Source of the DNA: Pseudomonas sp. MWU15-20650
GTDB lineage: Bacteria > Pseudomonadota > Gammaproteobacteria > Pseudomonadales > Pseudomonadaceae
Length of the DNA: 64,000 bases
Direction: 5' to 3'
Assembly: GCF_023242475.1 (NCBI RefSeq)
Contig: NZ_JALJFG010000002.1
Coordinates: 62,001 to 126,000, forward strand
The position numbers and the translations under genes are program-made. Of this stretch, positions 1-8,189 are shown piece after piece (the stretch's first letter is position 1; each line of letters begins with the position of its first letter). Below the pieces are notes generated by a model. The model was not told where the DNA came from. It saw only the letters and a list, made by a program, of their open reading frames with translations, and searched no databases.

Positions 1-876
1 GTTTCGCTGTTTCTGATTGGCACCACGCAACGAGCCTTGGCGAACGTGTTGCATGAGGCCTCTCACAAGATCCTGGCGAAGAACCGTTTTATCAATTGGT
101 TCTCCGGCACGTTTCTGTCCGGTTACCTGATCTTCCACCTGCTCCAGTCCTACAGCATTTCGCACATCAAGAATCACCACGTGCACCTGGGCCATCCGGA
201 AAAAGACCCGGACTACAATTTCCATCTCAAGTGCGGCCTGTACGATGTTCAGCAAAGTGAGCGTGAGTTCTTCCTGAAGAACGTACTGCTGGCCCTGTCC
301 GGCTACCGTACCCTTCAATACATCAAATACATCGCCAAGGACCGGGTCCAGGGCCAGGACCCGCGCATCCGCAAAGAGCGCATGGTGCTGTGGGCCTACT
401 GGGCGGTGATTTTTGCCGTGGCCGCCTGGTTTGGCGTGATCGCTGAGCTGGTGTTGTTTTGGCTGGTGCCGCTGTTTACCACTGCCGTCGCCGTGGGTTG
501 GATCATCGAGCTGGCCGAGCACTACCCGTTGCCTGCCGCAGAGACCGACAAGCTCTTGCTGACCCGCAACCGCAAGGGTAACGCCCTGGAAAACTTCTTT
601 TTCGGTCGCCATGACGACAACTACCACCTCGTGCATCACCTGCACCCGGCCATTCCCCACTGGAACATGCGCCAGGCCCATGAACTGCTGATGTCGCATC
701 CTGAGTACGCCCGTTGGGACAACCTGTGGGCCGGGATTTTTACCCGCGACCGTCATAGCCGTCACAAAGAAACCATGCTCAGTTACGCGGCCAAGTTCCG
801 CGCTCACAAGATTGCCAACCACGCCGACGACTCGAGTTTCGCACGTCGCATGCTCAACCAGGCTTACGGGGTTTAA
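1..876 (+). CDS. Membrane fatty-acid-desaturase-like di-iron enzyme (5' partial)
   Basis: The reading frame is open to the first base, so the gene begins outside the window; the TTG at 37 is not a convincing start. The visible 291 codons hold the histidine clusters of membrane-bound di-iron desaturases/hydroxylases: HEASH near the left end, HIKNHH about 40 residues later, and HLVHHLHP towards the C-terminus, with two hydrophobic stretches (around positions 380-520) between the second and third. Such enzymes desaturate or hydroxylate unactivated carbons using O2 and an electron donor. The stop lies 4 bases before the next gene, so translation is probably coupled. Its neighbours (proline-dehydrogenase-like, ATP-grasp, MFS, PLP enzyme) argue for specialised metabolism rather than membrane-lipid desaturation. 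The substrate is unknown. Confidence 0.8.
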   Translation, partial: VSLFLIGTTQRALANVLHEASHKILAKNRFINWFSGTFLSGYLIFHLLQSYSISHIKNHHVHLGHPEKDPDYNFHLKCGLYDVQQSEREFFLKNVLLALSGYRTLQYIKYIAKDRVQGQDPRIRKERMVLWAYWAVIFAVAAWFGVIAELVLFWLVPLFTTAVAVGWIIELAEHYPLPAAETDKLLLTRNRKGNALENFFFGRHDDNYHLVHHLHPAIPHWNMRQAHELLMSHPEYARWDNLWAGIFTRDRHSRHKETMLSYAAKFRAHKIANHADDSSFARRMLNQAYGV

Positions 877-880
877 TGCC

Positions 881-1852
881 ATGAACACGACCGACAACAG
901 CCTGCTGGCAACCCTGGCCCTGAAAAAACTGGCGGCGAACAAGACCTATCGCGACCTGTTCCTGGCCAGCGACACGCTGCGCGATTTCCTGCGCCCGGCG
1001 GCCCTGCGCTACATCATTTCCGAAGACCGCCTGGAGATGCTCGACAAGCTGGCGGCCCTGCAAGGCAAAGGCTATCGCACCGGCGTCGAGTACGTCGGTG
1101 AAGAGGCGACGACCCTGGCCGAAGTGACCACGGCGACCGATGAGTACCTCAAGCTGATCGACTTGATGGCGCTGCACCCCAAGCTGACCGAGCCACCGCA
1201 GCTGGGGTTCGACCTGTCCAACGTCGGCACCATCATTTCCCGCGAACTGGCGATCGAGAACTGCTCGAAGATCCTTACCCATGCGGCCGACAAGGATGTC
1301 GGTGTGATCATCAGTATGGAACGCTCCCAGTGGACCGACTCGATCCTCGATATCTTCCTGCACCTGAGTGGTCGTTTCCCCAACCTGGGCATCACCCTGC
1401 AAGCGCAGTTGAACCGCACCCCGGATGACCTGGGCGCGATCCTGGAGACCGGCTGCAAAGTGCGCCTGGTCAAGGGCGTCTATGCTGAACCTGCCGCGAT
1501 CGCGTTGCCCCGTGGCGATGCGCTCGACAAGCGTTACCTGGGGTTGCTGGACCGCATCAACGGCGCGAGCACGAACTATGCTTTCGCGACCCAGGACCCG
1601 CGGCTGGTGGAAGAAATCATCACCAGCCGTATCGCCGATCGTGGCGAGCTGGAGATGCTCCACGGCGTACGCCCGGAGCTGATCAAAGCCGTGAAAGACC
1701 AGGGGCAAGTCAAGACCCGGGTGTCGGCGGTCTATGGCACCAATTGGTACCTGCACCTGCTGCATCGTGTGGCTGAGTTTCCGCAGAATATTTTCCTGGC
1801 GCTGGATGACGTGGCCTCGCAACGGCCCTCCGAAACCGCCAATCACTACTGA
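881..1852 (+). CDS. Proline dehydrogenase family flavoenzyme
   Basis: A 323-residue single-domain protein with the barrel signatures of the ProDH/PutA family: AQLNRTPDDL, VRLVKGVYAEP, ATQDPRLVEEI, LEMLHGVRPE and YGTNWYLHLLHR in the usual order. Known members oxidise proline (or hydroxyproline) at the C5-N bond using FAD. The aldehyde dehydrogenase half of PutA is absent and no P5C dehydrogenase gene is adjacent, so a role in proline catabolism is not supported by context. The ATG at 881 was chosen because it falls 4 bases after the previous stop; an in-frame upstream extension would overlap the desaturase. Inferred role: dehydrogenation of a proline-like or other amino-acid intermediate in the cluster. 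Confidence 0.8.
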   Translation: MNTTDNSLLATLALKKLAANKTYRDLFLASDTLRDFLRPAALRYIISEDRLEMLDKLAALQGKGYRTGVEYVGEEATTLAEVTTATDEYLKLIDLMALHPKLTEPPQLGFDLSNVGTIISRELAIENCSKILTHAADKDVGVIISMERSQWTDSILDIFLHLSGRFPNLGITLQAQLNRTPDDLGAILETGCKVRLVKGVYAEPAAIALPRGDALDKRYLGLLDRINGASTNYAFATQDPRLVEEIITSRIADRGELEMLHGVRPELIKAVKDQGQVKTRVSAVYGTNWYLHLLHRVAEFPQNIFLALDDVASQRPSETANHY

Positions 1853-1865
1853 AAAGGACATCCTC

Positions 1866-3116
1866 ATGAAACGTTACGTCGCGCTGGTTGATGTCTATTC
1901 GAGCGGTAATTTCCTGCCGCAGTTTTTCCGCGATGCCGGCTTCGGCCTGATCCATGTTCAAAGCACACCCGAACTGATGCCGAGCATGCTCGGGCCGAAC
2001 CTGGCGGAGTTTGAACACAACCTGATTTTCAACAATAACGCCGAGGACATCGTGCGCCGCTTGCGTGAGTTCGATGTGGTGGCCGTCATTGCCGGGCAGG
2101 AGCCGGGTGTGCCGTTCGCCGACTACCTGAGCGAACAGCTGCAATTGTCGACCTCCAATGGCAGTGCAGGCTCACGCGCTCGTCGTGACAAGTTTGAAAT
2201 GATCAACAAAGTCGCCGCTGCCGGCTTATTGACCGCGCGCCAGATCAAATCCTCGGACCCCGCCGAGCTGCTGGCCTGGGTTGAGGCCGGCCAGGTCTTT
2301 CCTTGCGTGATCAAACCGCTGAGCTCGGCGTCGACCGACGGGGTTTCGATCTGCCATAACGTCGAAGACGTCAAGCGTGCCTGCGAGGAAGTGGTGTCCA
2401 ACCTGGACATCTTCGGCCTGGCCAACACCGAAATTCTGTGCCAGTCCTACCTCAAGGGCCCGGAGTACATCGTCGACACCGTCAGCCGGGATGGGCAGAC
2501 CTATGTCTGCGGTATCTGGCGTTATGTGAAGCGTGAAATCAGCGGCGGCAAGAACATCTACGACCGTGACGTGCTGATTGCCCCGGACAGCGCCGAGGCC
2601 AATGTACTGGTGGACTACATCGTGCAGGTGCTCGACGCGCTGGGCATCCACAACGGCCCGGCCCATTCGGAAGTGATCCTCACCGAAGCCGGCCCCGCGC
2701 TGGTGGAAGTCGGCGCACGCTTGAACGGCAACATGGAGCCCAAGTTCCATGACATCAGCCTGGGCGGTAACCAGGCGCAGCTCACTTACCTGGCGTACTG
2801 CGACGGTGAGGCGTTCAAGGCAAAGTATGCCGGCAAGCGTTACCACAAACTCAAGGAAGCCTGCGTCATCAACACCGACACCACGCTGCAAGGCGAGGTC
2901 ACCGGGTACAACGAGGCGGCCATTCACTTGATCGAGGCGTTGCCCTCGGTGCATAAGCTGAGCGTCAAATACAAGGCCGGCAAGTTGATGAAAAAGACCG
3001 TCGACTTGCTCAGCAGCCCGCTGCGGGTGTTCCTGCTCTCGGAGAACCAGCGCGATATCGACCAGGACTACGAACAGATTCGTCAGTACAAAGACAACGT
3101 CTATGTGATTCGCTGA
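1866..3116 (+). CDS. ATP-grasp carboxylate-amine ligase
   Basis: A 416-residue ATP-grasp protein. The ATP-binding lysine is probably K150 in CVIKPLSSAS. The metal-binding segment is seen in E-V-G-A-R-L-N-G-N, with E281, N287 and N289. This architecture is shared by amino-acid ligases such as BacD and by other carboxylate-amine ligases, which activate a carboxylate as acyl phosphate and couple it to an amine. An AAAAGGA ribosome binding site precedes the ATG at 1866 at good spacing, and that start was preferred to longer in-frame options that overlap the previous gene. The stop overlaps the start of the MFS gene. Inference: it joins the cluster's modified amino acid to another amino acid, or protects it as a conjugate. 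Confidence 0.85.
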   Translation: MKRYVALVDVYSSGNFLPQFFRDAGFGLIHVQSTPELMPSMLGPNLAEFEHNLIFNNNAEDIVRRLREFDVVAVIAGQEPGVPFADYLSEQLQLSTSNGSAGSRARRDKFEMINKVAAAGLLTARQIKSSDPAELLAWVEAGQVFPCVIKPLSSASTDGVSICHNVEDVKRACEEVVSNLDIFGLANTEILCQSYLKGPEYIVDTVSRDGQTYVCGIWRYVKREISGGKNIYDRDVLIAPDSAEANVLVDYIVQVLDALGIHNGPAHSEVILTEAGPALVEVGARLNGNMEPKFHDISLGGNQAQLTYLAYCDGEAFKAKYAGKRYHKLKEACVINTDTTLQGEVTGYNEAAIHLIEALPSVHKLSVKYKAGKLMKKTVDLLSSPLRVFLLSENQRDIDQDYEQIRQYKDNVYVIR

Positions 3117-4318
3117 TGATGGGCACCTATCACGCATTACGCGGGCTCAATGGACGGTTGCAGTCGCTGTTCCTGATTACGCTGGTGTTCCGCATGGGCA
3201 CCATGGCGTTCCCTTTTTATGCGGCGTACCTGATTCATCAGCACGCCGTCTCGGCGGGGACCGCAGGCTTGCTGGTGGGGGTGTATGGCGCGGGTGCGCT
3301 GTTTGTGGACTTGATCATCGGTGCGGTGATCAAGCGGTTTTCCGCCAACCGGGTGATCCTCGGTTCGTTGCTGCTCAACGCCGTGCTGCTATTGATCATC
3401 CCTTCGGTGGATAACACCATTGTGCTGTTTGTGTTGTCGTTTCTCTGGGGCGCCTGTTACGAGGCATTCACCCCGGCGACGTTCTCCGAGACGGTGGCCC
3501 ACAGCAGCAGTGAGACGCGCAAAGTGGCGTTTTCCTGCAACCGCTTGGCCATCAACATCGGCATGGCGATCGGGCCCTTGCTGGGTAGCCTGATTTTCCT
3601 GAGCAACGCCGACGCGGTGTTTTACCTCAATGCGGCGTTGTCATTGGTGGCGTTCGTGGCCTGCCTGCGGTTCGGGCGTGCGGCACCGGTCGCGCACGCG
3701 GCGGCTGTCGTCGGCAAGGGCCATGGTTTGCCGGAGAGCGCACCGCACGAGCGCTCACGGTTGCTGGTGATCCTGCTGGCGGCATTGCCGGTGCACATCG
3801 CTTATGCGTTGCCGCCGACCTTTCTTTCGGCCTACATCATCACTTACACCGAGTTGCCGGCGTACTTCGTCGGCATCATTTTCTTCATCAATGCATTGCT
3901 GGTGATTCTGTTCGAGGTACCGATCAACCAACGCATGTCGCACCTGTCGAGCAGCCGTTCGCTGGTGGCCGGTTTCCTGGTGGCCGGCGTGGGGTTCTTC
4001 CTGATGGGGTTCAGCCATATCGGCGCGCTGTTGCTGGTGGCCACGGTGTTCTGGAGCCTGGGCGAGATGATCGTGTTTCCCGGCATCACCCACTATGTCA
4101 GCAGTATTTCCAGCCGCCATACGGTGGACCGCAACCTCGGCTATTACTCGGCGGGCGTGAATATCGGGGTCATGGTCACGCCGTCGCTGGCGTTCATGTT
4201 GGTGTCCCAGCCGTCCCTACCGTCGCCGTGGTTGCTGGCCGGCACGGTGTTGCTGCTGTTCGCGGTGGCGGTGGGCGTGATGAAGAGCTCGACTCTTTTA
4301 TGGAACAAGGAAGCGTGA
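3116..4318 (+). CDS. MFS transporter, probable exporter
   Basis: About 400 residues with roughly twelve hydrophobic segments and a short polar loop in the middle (HAAAVVGKGHGLPESAPHERSR), the usual shape of a 12-TM major facilitator. Its ATG overlaps the upstream TGA (TGATGATG), so an alternative start lies one codon later at 3119. Position directly after an ATP-grasp ligase resembles bacilysin-type clusters, where the permease exports the product and gives self-protection. Export of the cluster product is inferred; the transported compound cannot be read from sequence. Confidence 0.82.
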   Translation: MMGTYHALRGLNGRLQSLFLITLVFRMGTMAFPFYAAYLIHQHAVSAGTAGLLVGVYGAGALFVDLIIGAVIKRFSANRVILGSLLLNAVLLLIIPSVDNTIVLFVLSFLWGACYEAFTPATFSETVAHSSSETRKVAFSCNRLAINIGMAIGPLLGSLIFLSNADAVFYLNAALSLVAFVACLRFGRAAPVAHAAAVVGKGHGLPESAPHERSRLLVILLAALPVHIAYALPPTFLSAYIITYTELPAYFVGIIFFINALLVILFEVPINQRMSHLSSSRSLVAGFLVAGVGFFLMGFSHIGALLLVATVFWSLGEMIVFPGITHYVSSISSRHTVDRNLGYYSAGVNIGVMVTPSLAFMLVSQPSLPSPWLLAGTVLLLFAVAVGVMKSSTLLWNKEA

Positions 4319-4319
4319 A

Positions 4320-5444
4320 ATGAATATCGTGCATCTGAATACTGCCGGTGCGGGCCTGATGTCGTCGGGAACCCTGAATGCGATCCAGCGTTTTACCGCC
4401 ATTGAAGCGCAAATGGGCAGTTATGAGACGGAGCTTGCCTACGATGATTTGCTCAACGTCGACCTGTATCGGGTGGCGGCCGGGCTCTTGAATGCACTGC
4501 CGTCGCAGATCGGCTTTTTCAGCAGTGCGACCGAAGCCTGGACCAGCATCCTCGGCAAACTGCAATTTCCCCGAGGCAAACGGGTGTGGGTGTCGACCTC
4601 CGAGTACGCGGCGAACCTGATCTTTTTCAACTACCTCAAGCTATCGCGCGAGATTCGCGTCGAGGTGATTCCCACCACCGCCACCAGCCCGCTGGACCTT
4701 GAATGGGTGCAGCGTCACCTGGACGATGATGTATTTCTAGTCAGCGTGTCGCACCTGCCGTCGTGCTGCGGGGTGATCAACCCGGTGGAAGCGTTGGGCG
4801 CGCTGCTCAAGGACTCGAAGGCGTTGTATGTGGTGGACGCCTGCCAATCGCTAGGGCAGTTGTCATTGGACGTGCGTGATATGCACTGCGACTTATTGAC
4901 GGGGGCGGGCCGCAAGTTTCTTTGTGGGCCCCGTGGCAGCGGGATCGCCTACGTGTCGCCACGCCTGCTTGAGCGGTTGGCGTTGAATTTCGCGGACTTG
5001 CACGCCGCCAGCACCGATGGCCTGGTCAATCGGGTGGAAGTGTCTGGCGCACGGGTGTTGGAAATTGCGGAAAAGAGCTTTTCGGCCCTGGTGGGCTTGC
5101 ACACGGCATTGCAGGAATACGTGAAAGTGGGTGGCGGGCAGGTGAGTACCGAGCCCTATGCGTTGCTTGCGCAGGAACTGCGGCGTCTGCCGCAGCTGAC
5201 CCTGCTGTGCGACCAGTTCGAGCAGACCGGGATTGTCTCGTTCGTGCCGCACAACACCACGGCCAAGGCGTTGGTTGGCCAAGCCCGCGAGATGGGGCTC
5301 AACCTGTGGGCGGGCACTGCCGCCCATACGCCGTTGCTGCTCAAGGACCTCGGCGCCACCCACTTCGTGCGTGCCTCGGTGGGCCGGCATGTTACCCTGG
5401 CCCAGGTCGAGCAAGCCCTGGTGACCTTGCGCAGCCTACTGTAG
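4320..5444 (+). CDS. Class-V PLP-dependent aminotransferase/desulfurase-fold enzyme
   Basis: A 374-residue fold-type I PLP protein of the class-V (NifS/isopenicillin-N-epimerase-like) group. D173 and Q176 in DACQS match the residues that hold the pyridine ring, and K199 in GAGRKF is the expected Schiff-base lysine, followed by the LCGPRGSG phosphate-side loop. No cysteine-bearing IscS-type loop is evident, so sulfur transfer is less likely than elimination, epimerisation or transamination. It starts one base after the MFS stop, with AAGGAAG as ribosome binding site, and is the last gene of the operon. The gene at 5455 converges on it with a 10-base gap. Confidence 0.82.
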   Translation: MNIVHLNTAGAGLMSSGTLNAIQRFTAIEAQMGSYETELAYDDLLNVDLYRVAAGLLNALPSQIGFFSSATEAWTSILGKLQFPRGKRVWVSTSEYAANLIFFNYLKLSREIRVEVIPTTATSPLDLEWVQRHLDDDVFLVSVSHLPSCCGVINPVEALGALLKDSKALYVVDACQSLGQLSLDVRDMHCDLLTGAGRKFLCGPRGSGIAYVSPRLLERLALNFADLHAASTDGLVNRVEVSGARVLEIAEKSFSALVGLHTALQEYVKVGGGQVSTEPYALLAQELRRLPQLTLLCDQFEQTGIVSFVPHNTTAKALVGQAREMGLNLWAGTAAHTPLLLKDLGATHFVRASVGRHVTLAQVEQALVTLRSLL

Positions 5445-5454
5445 CGTCAGGGGC

Positions 5455-6162
5455 TCACTGGGCGGCGATGGCATACCCGTCGAACGCGCTTTGCTGTTGC
5501 AGTGCGGTCACGATGCTTTTGCGCGTGACCGGCTGCTCCACACCACTGTTGTCGACGAAGGTTTCACTTTCCAGCTCCGCCTCGCTGCCTTCACCCACGA
5601 ACGTAAAGCCCAGGAACTCCAGCGCCTCACGGTCAACATTGAGCTTGGAGCGCGGTGTGCGCAGTGGCAGGGTGACGCTGATGCCATCCTTGCTGATCAC
5701 AAACACTTCGGTTTCTTTCTTGGCGCGTGCGGCCTTGCCCTTGCCGGCGCTTGGGTGGTTGATGGCCTGGTGCGATTGGTTCAGCACTTTGAGGGCCAGG
5801 CCGTAGACCAGTTCCTGGAACTCGGGGTCGTCCTTGAAGCTGGACAGGATGCGGCTGATGGAGAACTTGCTGCTCAGGTCTTCCAGGGCAAGGTTGTCGG
5901 CAGCCTCGGCGTCCTTCAGTTGCTTGAGCTGGCCCATCAGGTCATAGGCTTTGTCATCGTCGAAGGCATCGTGGGCCTGGCGGATGGCCACGCGCAACTC
6001 GCGGATCTGATCGCTTTCCTTGGAGGTGTGAAACGCGTCCAGCACCATCTCGCTGATGATCTTGGCCGCTGGCACGTGCTGTGAAAGATTGATGGCGTTT
6101 TCGTATTCAGCCTTGGAGCGCAAGGCGACTACGGATTCTTCTTCGGTGTAGGAATCGGACAT
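5455..6162 (-). CDS. Conserved hypothetical protein (acidic, 235 aa)
   Basis: I do not recognise a named family. The protein is soluble, with no signal peptide or membrane segment. It has a helical, charged N-terminal half (roughly 1-130), a short basic Lys/Ala-rich linker (GKGKAARAKKE, about 140-150), and a C-terminal part that looks beta-rich (VFVISKDGISVTLPLRTP). The ATG at 6162 begins MSDSYTEEE. It converges with the biosynthetic operon and is probably unrelated to it. Downstream of the ATG on the left it shares no operon partner; remnants of decayed genes lie behind its promoter side. Confidence 0.6.
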   Translation of the reverse strand: MSDSYTEEESVVALRSKAEYENAINLSQHVPAAKIISEMVLDAFHTSKESDQIRELRVAIRQAHDAFDDDKAYDLMGQLKQLKDAEAADNLALEDLSSKFSISRILSSFKDDPEFQELVYGLALKVLNQSHQAINHPSAGKGKAARAKKETEVFVISKDGISVTLPLRTPRSKLNVDREALEFLGFTFVGEGSEAELESETFVDNSGVEQPVTRKSIVTALQQQSAFDGYAIAAQ

Positions 6163-6231
6163 TGAAATTTCACTACTTCAGTAAACAGAGACAAAAAACG
6201 TCGCGCATTTTCAGCGCGCAGGGTGGTCAGG

Positions 6232-6487
6232 TCAAGGCAGCACAATGCCCTTATCGCGGCGCAAGGCGACCAGCGCCCGCCGCAGCCGCACGGCCCGTCC
6301 GCAGAACAGACCAACGGTAAGCCCCGAGACGCCAACGACATCAGCGACCACACCACCAGCACCACTGGCAGGATCATCAGCGAACGGAGGTTCTCGCGCC
6401 CGCCCAGACAGGCTTGATCCCGTAGTAGCCAATCCACAGGTAAATCGCGTAGACCCAAAGGGGCGTGCCTTGAAGGATATCGAGCAT
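6232..6487 (-). pseudogene. Frameshifted DUF6622-like small membrane protein remnant
   Basis: Starting at the ATG at 6487 the minus strand reads MLDILQGTPLWVYAIYLW, which is typical of the N-terminus of small DUF6622-type inner-membrane proteins, but that frame ends at 6379. The continuation SLMILPVVLVVWSLMSLA is in a second frame, and LTVGLFCGRAVRLRRALVAL in a third, ending at 6232. Two frameshifts and a missing C-terminal part therefore break the gene. Family assignment rests on resemblance only. Sequencing indels could explain the shifts, but not the apparent loss of the end. Confidence 0.55.
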
Positions 6488-6539
6488 GCTGGGCGTCCTT
6501 GCATAAAACATCGGGTACTTCAGGAGCAAGCTGCTCCTC

Positions 6540-6641
6540 TCAGTAGTGATAACGACAGATCAAGATCTGCACTTCATTATTCTCAACGCCATAAACCAGG
6601 CGATGTTCGGCAGTGATTCGTCGAGACCGGAATTCGTCGAA
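6540..6641 (-). pseudogene. YoeB-type toxin remnant (C-terminal fragment)
   Basis: Reading the minus strand to the TGA at 6540-6542 gives FRSRRITAEHRLVYG followed by NNEVQILICRYHY. This closely matches the last ~35 residues of the ribosome-dependent mRNA interferase YoeB, including the RRIT-EHRLVY block and the CRYHY end that carries catalytic His-Tyr. Upstream residues fade (FDEF, then CLSVCG) and a stop occurs at 6669-6671, so no toxin body or YefM antitoxin is left. A short inverted repeat (AGGAGC...GCTCCT, 6521-6537) follows the stop and could be the old terminator. Confidence 0.7.
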
Positions 6642-6714
6642 ACCACAGACAGATAGGCAGGCCGGCCCTCAGGGGTAAAGACTGGCCGAACGGCAGCAAA
6701 CCGGCGGATGCGCG

Positions 6715-7968
6715 TTACTCGTCCAGTTGCTTGAGGCAGGCTTGGAGAATATCCAGGCCCTCTTCAAGCACCGCAGGCTCGATGGTCAGCGGTGCCAGCA
6801 AGCGCACGATATGGCGCGACTTACCGCTGGGCATCAGCAGCAAGCCGGCGTCCCGCGCCAGGCCCAGCAGTTGAGTCAGTTGCTTGGCGGCGGGCGTGCC
6901 ATCGGCGTTGCTCAGCTCGATACCGCGCATGGCGCCGACGCCGGTGAGTCGGCCCAGGTAAGGGGACAGTTGCTGCGAGCGCCAGGCTTCATGGCGGCTG
7001 ACAATCGCGGCTTCCTGCTGGGCTCCCCACACCTGCAGATGCTCATCGGTCATCACCTCAAGGGTGGCCAGCGCTGCGGCACAGGCGATGGGGTTGCCCG
7101 AATAAGTGCCGCCCAGGCCACCTTTGGGCAAGTTGTCCATCAGCGCTTTGCGCCCGACCACCGCCCCCAGCGGCACCCCCCCGGCGATGCTTTTGCCGAG
7201 CAGGATAAGGTCCGGTTCGATCCCCAGGCGTGAGAAGGCAAAGCGCTGCCCGGTGCGGCCGAAACCGGACTGGATTTCATCGGCGATCAACAGGATCTGG
7301 TGCTCATCGCAGAAGCGGCGCAGCGTCTGGGCGAATTCGATATCCAGGGCCAGGAAACCGCCTTCGCCCTGCACCGGTTCGATGATGAAACAGGCCACGT
7401 CGTTTACGTCGATTTCCACGCTGAACAGACGGTCCATGGCCTTCAGCGCTTGAGCACAGGTCACGCCGTTATCGGCGCTGGGGTAGGGCAGGTGATACAC
7501 CGGGCCGGGCAGTACGCCGACCTTCTGTTTGTAGGGCGCAACCTTGCCATTGAGGTTGAGGGTAGCCAGGGTGCGGCCGTGGAAGGCGCCGTCGAAGGCG
7601 ATTACCGCCGTGCGGCCGGTGGCGCCGCGTACGATCTTCAAGGCGTTTTCCGCTGCTTCCGCGCCGCTGTTGGTGAGCATGCCACTGACCGGGTAGCCCA
7701 CGGGGATAAATGCGCTCAGACGCTCCATCAACTTGATGTAGGGCGCATGGGGCGCAGCGTTGAAGGCGTAGTGGGTCAGTTGGGTGGCCTGCTCGCGAAT
7801 CGCCTCGACCACGGCCGGGTGGCAATGGCCCAGGTTGAGTACGCCAATGCCGCCGACAAAATCGATATAGCGTTTGCCCGTGGTGTCCCAGACTTCGGCG
7901 TTCTTACCGTGGCTGAGGCTGATAGGGTGAACGATGGAAATCGACTGGCTGATGGTTTCGCGGCTCAT
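6715..7968 (-). CDS. Class-III aminotransferase, GabT / 2-aminoadipate type
   Basis: A 417-residue acetylornithine/4-aminobutyrate-family transaminase. It has the NSGAEAAENA phosphate loop (about 100-109), D230 in IADEIQSGFGRTG and K259 in LLGKSIAGG as the PLP lysine. The ATG at 7968 (MSRETISQ) was preferred to an in-frame TTG six codons upstream. The sequence resembles Pseudomonas omega-aminotransferases that act on 4-aminobutyrate, 5-aminovalerate or L-2-aminoadipate (lysine catabolism). The exact substrate cannot be fixed from sequence. The divergent neighbour at 8190 is an amino-acid binding protein, which fits an amino-acid catabolic role. Confidence 0.82.
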   Translation of the reverse strand: MSRETISQSISIVHPISLSHGKNAEVWDTTGKRYIDFVGGIGVLNLGHCHPAVVEAIREQATQLTHYAFNAAPHAPYIKLMERLSAFIPVGYPVSGMLTNSGAEAAENALKIVRGATGRTAVIAFDGAFHGRTLATLNLNGKVAPYKQKVGVLPGPVYHLPYPSADNGVTCAQALKAMDRLFSVEIDVNDVACFIIEPVQGEGGFLALDIEFAQTLRRFCDEHQILLIADEIQSGFGRTGQRFAFSRLGIEPDLILLGKSIAGGVPLGAVVGRKALMDNLPKGGLGGTYSGNPIACAAALATLEVMTDEHLQVWGAQQEAAIVSRHEAWRSQQLSPYLGRLTGVGAMRGIELSNADGTPAAKQLTQLLGLARDAGLLLMPSGKSRHIVRLLAPLTIEPAVLEEGLDILQACLKQLDE

Positions 7969-8189
7969 GAATCTCGGACTCGGCAATGGCGGGCGTCTTT
8001 TTATCTAAGCCGCCCGCCGTGCCTTGCGGCAAACGAAATAAAGTCGCCGGGTCATTCCAAATCGGAAGGAGCTGTTGCCTAAAGGTCGTTTGTGGCCCGG
8101 CGGCAAAGCTGTCAATACTGCGCGCAGCACCACACACCGGCGCGGGCTGTGCAGCGCCGAATAATAAGGAATGACAGGGAGCGCCTCGC

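Noticed and set aside
854..1867. Long minus-strand frame opposite the ProDH-like gene
   Set aside because: Antisense of a gene with clear family motifs; no ribosome site and no recognisable product.
1..5444. Assignment of the operon to a specific known antimetabolite (for example furanomycin, tabtoxin or bacilysin)
   Set aside because: Individual families overlap with such clusters, but the full gene set does not match any that I can name with confidence.
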